Shown: positions 30,799 to 41,621, counted from the first letter of the stretch. The stretch is DNA of 45,169 nucleotides from Micractinium sp. NFX-FRZ (GCA_029339195.1 JAPTJF010000485.1:1-45169); one strand, 5' to 3'. Numbers and translations are program-made. Notes: generated by a model from the letters alone, not told the origin.

Positions 30799-31159
30799 GA
30801 GGGCACAGCATGCAGGCCGCCGCCGCCAGCGTCACCGCTCTAGACACCGCGGCGGGCCGGTCACACACCGCAGACCGGAGGGCGCAGTGTTACAGGCAGT
30901 GCGGGACGTACAAGTAAAATGAAACAGACGGAGAGAGAGGCGGGAGAACCGGCGTCCAGGGCGCGCGGCAGCAGGAAGGAAGAGGTGTGTGTGCGTGGGT
31001 GCGAGGGGGCTACATTTCACTCTGATTTGATCTTCTCGGGTTGTGTGGGGTGGCGGCGGGCACTCCTTCAAGGCGCGGCAGCCGCCACCGCGGTTGCCAG
31101 GCCCCTGGAAAACAGGCAAAACTCAACGCAGGGGCCTGGGGCAAGCAAAGCCAGCTGGC
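30799..31159. other. Intergenic region between PsbY 3' end and HUA2-like 5' end
   Basis: Both flanking genes are on the minus strand. It holds the PsbY 3' flank with TGTAA at 30894-30890 and the promoter/5' UTR of the HUA2-like gene. No exon is seen. Confidence 0.6.
30890..30894 (-). promoter_or_regulatory. Candidate TGTAA poly(A) signal
   Basis: Minus-strand TGTAA, 266 nt after the PsbY stop codon. Confidence 0.45.
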
Positions 31160-34100
31160 TCACTTGCCGTTCTTCTCGTCCATTGCCGCCAGCTGGTTCT
31201 GCAGGGGGCCCAGGATGTTGAAGCCCACCCAGCTGCAGCAGGGGCACAGGGAAGGGAGCCTAGTCAGCATGTGGGAAGCGTTTGCAGCAGCTGTGCAGCC
31301 CGTGAGCATTTGGCACTCGCATGCTGGACTGCCTGAGCAGCGGGCTGCCAGCTGGACCCGGGCTGCAGCACTTCCTCAAGTGCGTGTGTTGTTGTGATAC
31401 TAGGGACACTGGGCTGGCACTTCTTCTTTCCAGCACCCTGTACTGCTGTACTGCCTAGGCGCCAGACAGAGCCCCACGGAATCCAGCACTCACCCAAGCG
31501 CGGGCACCGCCAGCAGCGCGAGGATGCCGAGGCGGTTGTCGGAGGCCGCCAGGTCAGCCACCTGCTGCGCAGCTTCAGCATTGCCAGCAGCCAGCAGGGA
31601 GGCGGCGCCCAGGCCCAGGCCGGCAGCCACGCTCTTGTTGTTCTTGTCGCTCATGTCCTTCAGCTGGTTCTGCACAGGCCCCAGCATGTTGAAGCCCACC
31701 CAGCTGCAACAAGGGCAGGGAGGTGGAGGGGCACTGCTCAGAGCATAGGCAGCAAACAGGGGCGGCAAGCAGGCTCTCACTGCCATCCCCCTCAGCTGCA
31801 TCCTGCCCAGACCAACAAGCCAGTCGTGTGGGCGGCAAGCAGGCTCTCACTGCCATTGCCCCAGCTGCATCCTGCCCAGACCAACAAGCCAGTCGTGTGT
31901 GCACACTCACCCGAGCACGGGGAGGGCCAGCAGCGCAATGGTGCCGAGGCGGTTGTCGGAGGCCGCCAGGTCAGCCACCTGCTGCGCAGCCTCGGCGCTC
32001 TGGGCCGCCAGCAGGGAGGCGGCACCCAGGCCCAGGCCGGCAGCCACGCTCTTCTTCTTCTCGCTCATGTCCTTCAGCTGGTTCTGCAGGGGGCCCAGGA
32101 TGTTGAAGCCCACCCAGCTGCAGGGGAGAGATGAGGTGGTCGAACGCATGTCAGGTGTGGAGTGGGGCGCAACGTGCTTGTTGTGAAGGCGTGCAGTGGG
32201 AGGGAAGCGCGGGCTGGCATGTTCAGGCATGCTGCCCACATTTGCTGTGCCGTGCCGTGTCAGTTGCAAGCTGTGCGAGGCCACTCCTGGCGGACATTGG
32301 CCCCTGCAAATGCTCACCCAAGTGCGGGAAGGGCCAGCAGCCCAAGGATGCCAATGCGGTTGTCGCCGGCGGAGAGCTCAGCCACCTGCTGTGCCGCCTC
32401 GGCGCTCTGGGCTGCCAGCAGGGAGGCGGCACCCAGGCCCAGGCCGGCGGCCACGCTCTTCTTCTTCTGGCTCATGTCGTTCAGCTGGTTCTGCAGGGGT
32501 CCCAGGATGTTGAAGCCCACCCAGCTGCAGGCGAGGTAGGGAGGGAGGATGGTGGCGCAACGGCGTCAGGCAGGGTGCTTATGTAAGCATGGAGGAGGCG
32601 GGTATGCAAGAGCTAGCGTGCAGAGGCGCTGGCGTGATGCAACACAGCAAACTAGCAGGCTGCTTACACTAGCAGGCACGACATACGCACGCATACACTC
32701 GCGAGCCGCACTGCCCCCCAGCACTCGCACCAAGCACCTGCAGCTCCCACTCACCCAAGTGCGGGCACCGCCAGCAGCCCAAGGATGCCGATACGGCTGT
32801 CACCGGCGGCGACATCAGCCACCTGCTGCGCCGCCTCGGCGCTCTGGGCAGCCAGCAGGGAGGCGGCGCCCAGGCCCAGGCCGGCAGCCACGCTCTTCTT
32901 GCCGTTCTTCTCGTCCATCGCCGCCAGCTGGTTCTGCAGGGGGCCCAGGATGTTGAAGCCCACCCACCTGCAGCAGGGGCAAGGGGCAGGCGGCACGGAT
33001 GCATATCAGAAGAGGCGTGGGGCGCACGGAGGGTGCACCGAGTAACGCCAGCGTTGAGGTCAACATGCGCGCTGCAACCCTGAAACAGTGCTGCCCGCAT
33101 TTGGCATGCCGTTCACACAGCCACTCACGAGCTCCTTGATGCCGTACAGCCCCCTGGAAGGCAGTTCCCACAGCTCCCACTCACCCAAGTGCGGGCACCG
33201 CCAGCAGCCCAAGGATGCCGATACGGCTGTCACCGGCGGCGACGTCAGCCACCTGCTGCGCCGCCTCGGCGCTCTGGGCAGCCAGCAGGGAGGCGGCGCC
33301 CAGGCCCAGCCCAGCAGCCACGCTCTTCTTGCCGTTCTTCTCGTCCATTGCCGCCAGCTGGTTCTGCAGGGGGCCCAGGATGTTGAAGCCCACCCAGCTG
33401 CAGTGGGGGCAAGGGGGAGGTGGGGCGAATGCACGTTGGGTTGGGGCGGACACACAGGCGCACAGGGCATAAATGAGCTTACATAATGGTGCTGCACTGC
33501 TGCGATGCCGCCTTGCAAGCGTGTTTGCATTTGGCAAGGCAATCCAAAAGTGCGCTCCTCATGTGCTTCAACCACCGGCATGCCCCGAGTGCACGCACAG
33601 CCACCGCAGCTCCCACTCACCCAAGCGCGGGCACCGCCAGCAGCCCAAGGATGCCGATACGGCTGTCGCCGGCGGCAACATCAGCCACCTGCTGCGCAGC
33701 CTCAGCGCTCTGCGCCGCCAGCAGGGAGGCGGCGCCCAGGCCAATGGCGGTGGCAAAGCCCTTCTTGCCGTTCTTGTCGCTCATGTCCTTCAGCTGGTTC
33801 TGCACAGGCCCCAGCATGTTGAAGCCCACCCAGCTGCAAAAGCGAGGCAGAAGTGAGGAAAGGGGTTAGCAGCATGCAGCGCCTTGCGCTGCCGCACCTC
33901 GCACGCAGAGGCAGCGTGCGGGAGCCCCCCCGCGTTTCCTCGCACGCCGCGCGCCGGAGAGGCCACGATGTGCCCCCAATGCGCCCTGCCAATGCTGCAC
34001 CACTTGCACTCACCCCAGGACGGGCACCGCCAGCAGTGCGATGGTGCCAAAGCGGTTGTCAGAGGCTGCGATGTTGGCCACCTCCATAGCGGCCTGCGCG

Positions 34101-34426
34101 CTGCCGGCGGACAGCAGAGCGGCGGAGAGACCGGCCAGGGCGGAACCCTTCACAATCGCCTCCTGCAGCGGCCGGGAGCATTTGTGAGTGTGACGAGCTG
34201 TGACTGGAGACGGGTGCTCGCCCTGCAAGCCAGGGGCTCCGGCTCGCTTCCAGATCAAGCACAGCCCTCATTCAGTCCCCTAAGGACTCCTCATCGGCTG
34301 CATCCGCACCTGCACGCTATCCTTGGCCTGGGCGCGCACCACGACGCGCTGGGCACGCGCGGGGCGCTGGGGCAGGCGGGCCAGGCCCTTGGCCAGGGCG
34401 CAGGGGGCGGCAGCGACGCAAGCCAT
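31160..34426 (-). CDS. PSBY: PsbY polyprotein precursor with seven tandem PsbY units (photosystem II)
   Basis: Nine exons: 34426-34310, 34162-34014, 33833-33621, 33397-33185, 32967-32755, 32524-32318, 32117-31911, 31703-31494 and 31232-31160 (1602 nt, 533 aa). Exon 1 is a chloroplast transit peptide (LARLPQRPARAQRVVVRAQA). Exon 2 adds a thylakoid-targeting hydrophobic stretch ending SAQAA and the first half of PsbY unit 1. Each of exons 3-8 completes one PsbY (WVGFN(I/M)LGP(L/V)QNQL), then encodes a second hydrophobic stretch ending in an AxA cleavage-like site (AQSAEA), then starts the next unit (RIGILGLLAVPALG). Exon 9 completes unit 7. All these introns cut at the same place, phase 2 in the Gly before WVGF. 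PsbY is a small one-TM thylakoid protein at the periphery of PSII near cytochrome b559; known precursors in Arabidopsis and Chlamydomonas release two. Seven is unusual. Confidence 0.9.
31494..33833 (-). repeat. Tandem array of six homologous PsbY exons, period about 0.43 kb
   Basis: Exon starts at 33833, 33397, 32967, 32524, 32117 and 31703 are spaced 407-443 bp. Exon lengths are 213, 213, 213, 207, 207 and 210 nt, all multiples of three. Coding parts are nearly identical, while the introns have diverged more. Confidence 0.9.
31761..31899 (+). repeat. 70-bp tandem duplication inside a PsbY intron
   Basis: 31761-31830 and 31831-31899 are near-identical, starting GGGCGGCAAGCAGG and ending CCAGTCGTGT. 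They lie in the intron between exons 7 and 8. Confidence 0.85.
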
Positions 34427-35019
34427 CTTGACTGGCTGTCACTGGCGGCACTGGGATGGAGATGGAGGCCTGACGACCGCGAAAGGGCGCCTTCCGGCAG
34501 CTCATCCCTCCCGATTTTACACGTGGCGAGCCCTGGATAAAGCTCTGATGGTCATTATTTGAGTTCGGCTCCCCCGCGGGACTGCTTCTCATGTCAAAAC
34601 ATTGACTTCCACCGTCCGAGGGCTGGGAAGGGCGTGCGCGGGTGTGTCCATGTCGTGGAGGCTCAGGCGCCCTTTGCAGAAGCCAGGAGACCTCCTAACT
34701 AAATCACATGTATGCAAGCGCACGATCAGCTGAGCATTGCACCGTGTGAGGCGGGACTGAGGCCGTCGGGGCAATGGACCGCCCCACACCAGGCCCGCCA
34801 ACAGGCACTGAAGCGCTGGGCTGCCGCCAGTGGCTGCGGCACCACGAGCACCCAGCCTGTGTGCATGTTGTCATAAATTGATACAGCTCGGTAATCAGAT
34901 ATGCTGATAAGGTCATGGCATAGCCTCAGGCAGTTGTGCAGAATGCCGCCAAAGCGCTAGCAGCGGACGTGCGCGCTGCGGGAGCGGTGCCGCTCCCCTG
35001 CCCGCCCAGCCGCACAGCT
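34427..35019. other. PsbY promoter region and start of a duplicated segment
   Basis: Holds the PsbY 5' flank. From about 34730 the sequence resembles 37420-37715, the 3' flank of the SDR gene, and is part of a larger duplication. No separate gene is seen. Confidence 0.5.
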
Positions 35020-35720
35020 TCATGCAGCGGTGGTGGGCACCGCTTCCAGGTCTGCGTAGCTGCAGTTGGCGGGCATGGCGCGCAGCAGCGCCACGTACTC
35101 GGTGGTGGGGGGCGCATCTCCGGGGTCCTTGGAAACCAGGTCCAGCTGGGGGCAGGGGGGAAGGGGCAGGTGGGCGGGTGAGGGCCACATGCGAAAGAGC
35201 TGTGGTTGACTTATTGATTAGGGTGTGTGGACAAAGGAGGCACGGTGCGTTATGCAGGCGAATTTGGGTGCAACAAGCGCGGCACGAGGCGGCAGCCACC
35301 TGGCACCCCACCCCACGCCCAGCAGCTCACCGCGCGGTTCTGCCTCTGGCAGGGTGCACTGCATGCTAGAAATCTGCCACGTCAGCATGCGGGATGCGGC
35401 GGCAACTGGAGCCTGCACCAGAGGGATGGGGGAAGCTGTAGGGAGTTGGCAAAGCCTGCAGGGTTTGCAGAAAGCCGTGGCAGCAAGCGCTAGCAGAAAG
35501 CTGGAACAGAGTGGAGCCACCAGCCCTGTGGGGTTGTACGCAACAGGGCGGGCAGGCCGGGCACGGCTCATAATGTATAGCGCCAGCAGGTGCGGGTAGG
35601 GACGCGCGGTCTGCATTATAAGACGTGCAAGCACAGAATAGTGGCGCCTGCCGCGCAAAAAGAAAGAATGGGACACCGCCACACCTGGCAGGCACCACCC
35701 CACTCCATGCAGCTTCCTGC
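34730..35720. repeat. Segmental duplication (partner about 37420-38460)
   Basis: Homology with the 3' part of the SDR gene and its flank runs through the pseudogene exons and the neighbouring intron (shared blocks such as GGGCGGGCAGGC and GCTGGAACAG), and on the other side into the 3' flank (CCCCACACC, ACAGCTCG). It is diverged, with many indels; borders are approximate. Confidence 0.65.
35020..35412 (-). pseudogene. Truncated SDR pseudogene (last two exons only)
   Basis: 35145-35020 matches the last SDR exon (37841-37716) in length (126 nt) and still reads LVSKDPGDAPPTTEYVALL up to a stop. 35412-35331 matches the penultimate exon (38204-38119) but is 82 instead of 86 nt. It is thus frameshifted, and it has an in-frame TAG after ADVADF. 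None of the upstream coding exons, including the dinucleotide-binding part, is found nearby. The surviving last exon looks better preserved than the frameshifted one. The fragment came from the downstream gene by local duplication. Confidence 0.85.
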
Positions 35721-35775
35721 GCCAGCACACTACACAAGGGATCTGCAGCCACCCACCCCCTGCACCCCAGCCCCC

Positions 35776-37227
35776 CTACACCCACCCAGGCCCCTGTTCC
35801 TGTTCCTGGTCCAAAGAGGTGTATTGCTGCTGCGGCGGCGGGAGCGGTGGCTGCTTGGGCGTGGTCGGTGCACCCCCACTACCGCCGGCATCACAGGCGC
35901 CGCCGCAGTCCTGCTGCTGCTGTCCCTGCTGTCCCTGCTGGGCCTCCCCCACAGGCAGGTCTGCTGCTGCCGCTGCTGCCCCTGCCTCTCCTCGGCTGGC
36001 AGCGGCAGCGGCAGGCGCGGCCTTCTTGCCCGTCAACAGGGCATGCTGCTGGAGGGCCACCGCATGCCCCCTGCACGACTCCTCAGCCAGCTCCATCTGC
36101 AAGAGGCAGGCAGGCGGGCGCGCAGGTCAGCACGAGTACTGGTAAGGCATGGTGTAGGCAGGGTGGAGCGCGGCCTAGGAAGCCCTGCAAGTGCTTGCCA
36201 GGGTGCACGCTGCGCTACAGTCTCCAGGCGGACAGCAGACCACACCCACACCTGCCAGCCTGCCGTCTCACCACCACCCTTCCCGCTCCTCACCGCCCCA
36301 CCTTCTGTATGTTGCCGGCACACACCCTGCACATGTCCAGGCGCGGTGGCGGCTGCTGCAGCGCCCCGGTCAGGTGGAGGTGCAGGGTGGGCTGAGCTAC
36401 TAGGACAGCCGGGCGCCAAGCCTCTGCCGCAGCGAGCTCCTCCCTTACCTGCGGTTGGGGGCGGGGCAGGGGGATGCCCTGCTGGTAAGGGAAACAAAAA
36501 CACATGGCCGGGGCACGGATGAAGGGAAAGGCGGGCGGGCGGGCGGGTGGGCGGGCAAGAAGGCGGGGGGGCAGATGGGCAGAGGTGGGCGGCAACCCCT
36601 GCCAGCGCTTCACCACCTCCTATGCCCACCTGCTGGATGTGCTGGCAGTAGTAGTCGTCCAGAGCCCGGCACGATGCAAGCACGCGCTGCCGCACCCACC
36701 CAGCTGCTGCGCAGCAATCGCAGGCACCGGACCGCTCAATGCCGGCTGCGTAGCGGGCAAAAATCTTCACGTCGGCCTGCAAGTGTGGAACGAGGGTGCA
36801 CAGGCGTTCAAGCGCTAGCTGCATGCACACCCATGCAGTGCATGAGTGTAACTGCGGATCCTGGTGCCGAGGGAGCTACATGCAGGACGGTCGATGCAGC
36901 TCAGCTGCGCGCAAAGCCTGCTGCCATGCGAGAGCCAAGCAAGAGCCAGGCAAGAGCGCCGCACCGCTCGTGCCCACCCGTGCCCCCGCCGCCCCGATGG
37001 CTGCAAGGGCCCCACCTCACCTTTGAGTTCTTCAGCTGGATTTCGCGGAACTTGACGGTCAACGTGCGCAACAGCTCATCATCTCTCTGCCCAGGAGGCT
37101 TGCGGTGCTCTTTTTCGACCAGAGCGCCAACGCGCAACTGCTCCAGCAAAGCCTCGTGCGTGCCCGGCAAAGGGGGCATGGAAAAAATATCAGACATCCA
37201 CCCCAACCAGGACGAAGGGGCCGCCAT
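35776..37227 (-). CDS. Unknown protein with Gln/Ala-rich C-terminus
   Basis: Four exons in phase 0: 37227-37021, 36776-36630, 36478-36302 and 36096-35776 (852 nt, 283 aa). The N-terminal third is charged and helical (GTHEALLEQLRVGALVEKEH, LRTLTVKFREIQLKNSK). The middle has a cysteine-bearing segment (GACDCCAAAGWVRQRV) and a CRVCAGNIQK motif. The end is low-complexity Ala, Gln and Pro. No signal peptide or TM segment is seen. A strong GTAAGG donor-like site (36446-36441) lies inside exon 3 and could be used alternatively, but reading through keeps the frame. I recognise no family. The gene is flanked by the two copies of the SDR 3' duplication. Confidence 0.65.
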
Positions 37228-37715
37228 GGCGCTGGTCTGTGGCGGAGGGTGTGGCGAGCGAGGAGTGCAGAGTGGTTTGCGCAACCTGCACTATCGCATT
37301 GATATGTCAGCGGTGCAAACGGAACAACCTCTGCGCCGGCACAAAGAGAGAATGGCAGCCAGCCTCGTCAGCGGCCGCCCAGCGGCAGCAGCAGGGAGCG
37401 GCAGCAGGACTCGTCTCCCCTTTGGGTCACTTGCTTCCACTGCCTCGCATTGCGGTCCTCTGACACTGAAGCGCCCCACACCCGGCCCACCAGCCAACCA
37501 ACAGGGGCACTAGGGCTGTACAGCGCGACCGCAACAGGATCGGTCCCAGGGGAGCGTACGGCCTGGTGGAGTCAACATGAAATGTAACAGCTCGCAAATC
37601 AAATCAATACATCATGGCATTGTATTAACGGCCCTCGATTGCCGTGCGTAACCCAAGCATCGGGCTGCAGGAGCTGTGCCCGCTCCTCTGCCCACCCAGC
37701 TGCTCACCCCCAGCT
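37228..37715. other. Intergenic region
   Basis: Between the 5' end of the unknown Gln/Ala-rich gene and the 3' end of the SDR gene. Its SDR-proximal part is homologous to 34730-35019. No exon is seen. Confidence 0.55.
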
Positions 37716-40700
37716 TTATGCAGCGGCGGCGGGCACCGCTTCCAGGTCTGCATAGCTGCAGTTGTGGGGCATGGCGCGCAGGAGCGCTGCGTAGTCGGTG
37801 GTGGGAGGCGCATCTCCGGGGTCCTTGGACACCAGGTCCAGCTGTGGGGGTGGGGTGGGGGGCGAGAGGGGGAAAGTGGGAGGGGCATGGGGCAGGTGGG
37901 CGGGTGAGGGGCACATGCGGAAGAGCTGTGGGTTTGGAGGCATGGTGCATGAGGCGGGCAATGCGTGGGTGGGTGGGTGGGGGTGGGGGGTGGGCAATCC
38001 ATACGTGCGGCCAGCAGCCATACAAGGTGGTGGATCCGCAGGGCATGGCCAGGCAAACACAGCAAGACGTGGCAGCCACCCGACACCGCCCCCACCCACC
38101 CCACGCCCAGCAGCTCACCGCGCGGTTCTCTGCCTCTGGCAGGGTGAGGCACTGCACGCAGAACTCGGCCACGTCAGCACGCGGGATGCGGCGGTACTTG
38201 GAGCCTGCACCAGAGGAATGCAGAACTTCAAGCTGAATGGAAGAAGACTGCAGGGGTCGCGGTGGGCCGTGCCAACTGGCACATGTTTCGGGCTGGAACA
38301 GGGGGGAGCCAGCAGGCCTGTGGGTTTGAAGCCAGCAGGGCGGGCAGGCACTGCACGGCCAGGCTTTCAATCCAATATCGTCAGCAGGTGCAGGCAACGT
38401 AGGAGTGCCTGCCCCACACCTGGTCCCCAACACCCTCAGGCGCCAGCCACCCCACTCCCACCAGCCCTCCATGCGCCAACATAATCCAGATGGAAACTTC
38501 ACTCACCCCCTGCACCCCTTCCCACCCCCTGCACCCACCCACTCACCCCCCGAGATCAGCTTGTCATCAACATCGATCACCAGCTCCCGCTTGCCGCCCT
38601 CCTCGTCAATCAACCCGCCTGCACCAGGGGAGGCAGGGGAGGCAGGGGTCCCAGCGGCGGTGCGCGTGTGTGTGCGTGCACGTGTGTTGTGTGGAAGGGG
38701 AGACAGCAGGGCAGGGAGGCGGGCGCAGGCGCTCACGGTGCTGTTTGCACCTCTGCTCTGCTACAGACAACCTTGCTGCCCATCAGACGGCCGCAGCATG
38801 CATGACATCCAAGCGCCGCCACGCCACACAGCCACCAGTGCTTTCCATCGAACCGACCCCACGTGGCCGCCGCTCGTCACCACGCCCCATGTGACGCTGC
38901 CCCTCCACCCACCCACCCACCTGGGTGCACAATGGTGTAGGTGAGCCCGCTGTCCACCAGGTATTTCTCAGCCTTGCGCTTCCACACCTGGAGGGAGGGA
39001 GGCGAGGGGAAGGGGGTGAGGGGTGGAGGTGGGTGAGGGCGAGCGGCAGGCCAGTGGAGGGCAGGTACTTGTCCGCCTTGCGCTTCTGCACCTCGGGGGA
39101 GCGAGGGAGAGGAACAGAGGAGAGGATGGGAAGAGGGTGAGGGTGGGGAGAGGGAGGGTGCTTCTGGCCTCGCGCACCGCCACACCTGTGAAGAAAAGCG
39201 GGGGAAGAGCTAGGGGGGATGTCAGGTGGGTGAGGGCGGGAGGAGGGAGTTTGTGAGGCCAGCGGAGGGCTGGTGTGTCTCAACCTCGCGCTTGCACACA
39301 AGCAGGCAGGCAGGCAGGCAGGCAGGCGGGCGGATCGCGGGCGGGGCACAGCATGGCTTGAGCAGGGGCAGGGCTGGGGCAGGGGGCGGGCACGTGTGGG
39401 CACGAGTGAGCATGACGTGGCATGAGGCAGCGGCATCCCTTCTCTAGCCCGGCTCAACAGTGGCGGGGCCCCTCACCAGGATGTTGCCGCCGCCGATTGT
39501 GTTCAGGAAGTTGCTGCGGTCGGTGCCGCCTGCAGCAGCAGCGGCAGCAGCAGCAGCAGCAGCAGTAGGACGATCACTTTGTGTCATTGATATGGGCACC
39601 TGTTGTTTGGTTGAGAGGCGGCCCTAACTGCACTGCGCACTTGTCTCAAACGGCACCCCACTGTGGGCAGGGCCTCGGCTCCCCCCTGCATTGCTCACGC
39701 GCCCACCCACCCACCCATGCTGCTGATGATGACAACCTTCTTCACGCCTGCAAGGGGCACCAGGCACAGGATGAGCGGCGGGTTTGTTTGCATTTGCAGG
39801 CAAGCGGGGGAGCCACCTGGCGGAGGGGCCGGAGCCAGGCGGGCCACTGAATCCAGCTACAAGGGCACAGCCCTGCCCACTGCATGCATGTGCAAGTCGA
39901 CCCACCGGCATGCTGCTACGGCAGCACAGCTTGCAAAGCCCCCACCAGCACCCCTCCCTGCAGCGTACTGCCCGCCATCCCCTGCCCGGCTTGACGCCCT
40001 CCTGCCACTGGAGGCCCACCTTCCGCCCCCACCCCCATCTCCCTCAACACCCCTCGCCTAACCAGGCACCCCTCCAGCCCACCTCCACCCACCTGCGGCC
40101 TTGGCGGCGTCGATCTGCGCCTTCTGCCCCTCCCAGTCAATCTGCATTGCGGGGGACACACCCATGCAAGCAAGGAGCTGCTGTTGTTGCCGGCGCAATC
40201 CCATGCACACAGCTTTACGGGGCCTGCCCACCTGCCCGCCTGCAAGCGGGCCTCCCTGCCATCCCGACTCCCGGGCTGAGCATAAGATCCTGCCATTGCT
40301 GAAGGTCACACTGCTGCCCCTGCTGATGCCCTGCGTTTCCAGCGCACCCCTCTGCCGCCCCTGCACGCCTTCCTGCCCCACCCTCCGCCCCAGCGATCAA
40401 GGCACGCCTCCCAGCGCCGGCCCAACCTGCCTGCTCGGGGTACTGGTCGGCTTTGAACGTGAACTGGGGGCGCACGCCCTCTTTGCCAGTGATTTTGGCA
40501 AGCATGACGGGGATGAGGGAGAGGGGCTTGATCTTGGGGACGGCGCTGGTGGCGATGACCTGGAGGGCAGGACGGGGAGGGTGGGGGCGGAGAGGTGAGA
40601 CATGCACAGAGGAAGTGGGGGAGGGGCCTGACCTTGGCGGCAGCGCTGGTATCGACACCATGGCGGCGGTTGGACAGGCATGCAAAATGGCGTAAATCGG

Positions 40701-41431
40701 GGCCGGTGAGTCGGCGGGCAGGCAAGTAGGTGGGCAAGGGGAGGAGGCGAGGCGCGGCGGGACAGCACCTGCCGGCACAGACACAAGAGCGGTACCAGTG
40801 GCAGGCCTGGGAGCGGTGCTGCCACCAGGCATGCTGTTGGCACGTGGCAGCCCGTCAACAGGCCTGCATCTAAACCCAGCCGCCCTCCAGCAGCAGCGCC
40901 ACACCGCTTGCCCACACTCCCCTGCGTCACCCCGCCCCCCGCACCCCGGCCACCGCCCCGCCAGCCTGCCCTGCGATGAGAACACACCGCCCTCACCAGA
41001 GCATCAGCACCCTGCATCGCCTTCTTCAGCAGCGCATCCCCGCCCTCCAGCAGGTCTCCCATCACAATCTGATCGTCGGCGGCACCCCACCCCTTGAGCT
41101 GAGCAGCGCTCTTGTCGCTGCGCACGCAGCCGCGGGCGGCAAAGTCCTGCTTCCGCTCCAGCAGCTTCTTCATCACCAGGGCGCCTGTGCGGCCGCCAGC
41201 ACCGGTCACCACGACCTGCAGGACCGGAGGAGAGGACGGGGGACGAGGGGTCGAGGCGGGTGCAGCTTGCGGCAGCAGCGGCGCGGGGGCAGCGCCCCTG
41301 TGGTAGGCCCCGCTACGGGCCCTCACCTGCATGGGCCCGTCTGCGGCGCACACCACGCGCCGGGAGGCCCGCGACCGGGTGCTGGCCTTGAAGGCAGGCA
41401 CGAAGGGCTTGGTAACCAGCGAGGCGGACAT
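37716..41431 (-). CDS. Chloroplast atypical SDR, NAD(P)-binding epimerase/dehydratase-like
   Basis: Ten exons: 41431-41327, 41215-40997, 40559-40431, 40141-40093, 39747-39715, 39529-39477, 38987-38921, 38618-38547, 38204-38119 and 37841-37716 (939 nt, 312 aa). The first 30 residues (TKPFVPAFKASTRSRASRRVV) fit a transit peptide. Then comes a Rossmann fold with VVVTGAGGRTGALV (TGxxGxxG class) and the chain ARGCVRSDKSA. QYPEQIDWEGQKAQIDAAKA, SSMGGTD, NILVWKRKAEKYLVDSGLTY and PRADVAEFCVQ follow, as in plant At5g02240/TIC62-type atypical SDRs. The product binds NAD(P); its substrate cannot be told. ATG 41431 was chosen because the only upstream in-frame start is TTG. Exon 3 ends at a GC donor (CAG|GCAGGT), since only that join restores the conserved PEQ-DW. 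Introns hold decayed copies of exons 3 and 7. Confidence 0.9.
39053..39306 (-). repeat. Three decayed copies of SDR exon 7
   Basis: Real exon 7 starts VWKRKAEKYL. In the preceding intron, the same strand shows VQKRKADKYL (from about 39091), VWRCARPEAP (from about 39182) and VCKREVETHQ (from about 39308). The first two still follow AG acceptor-like bases. Spacing is about 90-125 bp. Downstream of the first ten codons they lose similarity. Confidence 0.7.
39302..39328 (+). repeat. GGCA tetranucleotide microsatellite
   Basis: About six tandem GGCA/CAGG units in the SDR intron between exons 6 and 7. Confidence 0.8.
40616..40660 (-). repeat. Decayed copy of the start of SDR exon 3
   Basis: On the minus strand this intronic segment resembles the beginning of exon 3 (40559 downwards): ACCAGCGC, CCAAG and AGGCCCCTC blocks are shared in the same order. 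The reading frame is not kept. Confidence 0.6.
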
Positions 41432-41616
41432 GGTTGCACTGAGGGCGTTTTTCTGAGGAGACGACGCCTGCAAACAGGCTTCCAAAAGTCAACTGAGGCA
41501 ATGGAGGCGCTGCAAACTGCCTGGCTTGTCCGAACACAGGCGGCCAGGTGGGCGGCCAGGCGGGCTGTGCCGTCACTGCCTGTTCTAGAGACCTGGGATG
41601 CTTGTAGGCTCGTCTC

Positions 41617-41621
41617 TTACA
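41617..41621 (-). promoter_or_regulatory. Candidate TGTAA poly(A) signal
   Basis: Minus-strand TGTAA, 80 nt after the stop codon of the LIN37-like gene and about 186 bp upstream of the SDR start. Confidence 0.5.

Noticed and set aside
30832..31119. Possible further PsbY exon after the stop at 31160
   Set aside because: The sequence AAGTGAGC could act as a donor, but no PsbY-like continuation is found in the next 300 bp; the TGA is taken as the real end.
31494..33833. CRISPR-like or satellite array
   Set aside because: The regular spacing is due to repeated protein-coding exons with proper splice sites, not short repeats with unique spacers.
40397..41485. Unspliced 362-codon open frame on the minus strand
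   Set aside because: It reads through two introns of the SDR gene; only the exon parts match the family, and its first codon is TTG, not ATG.
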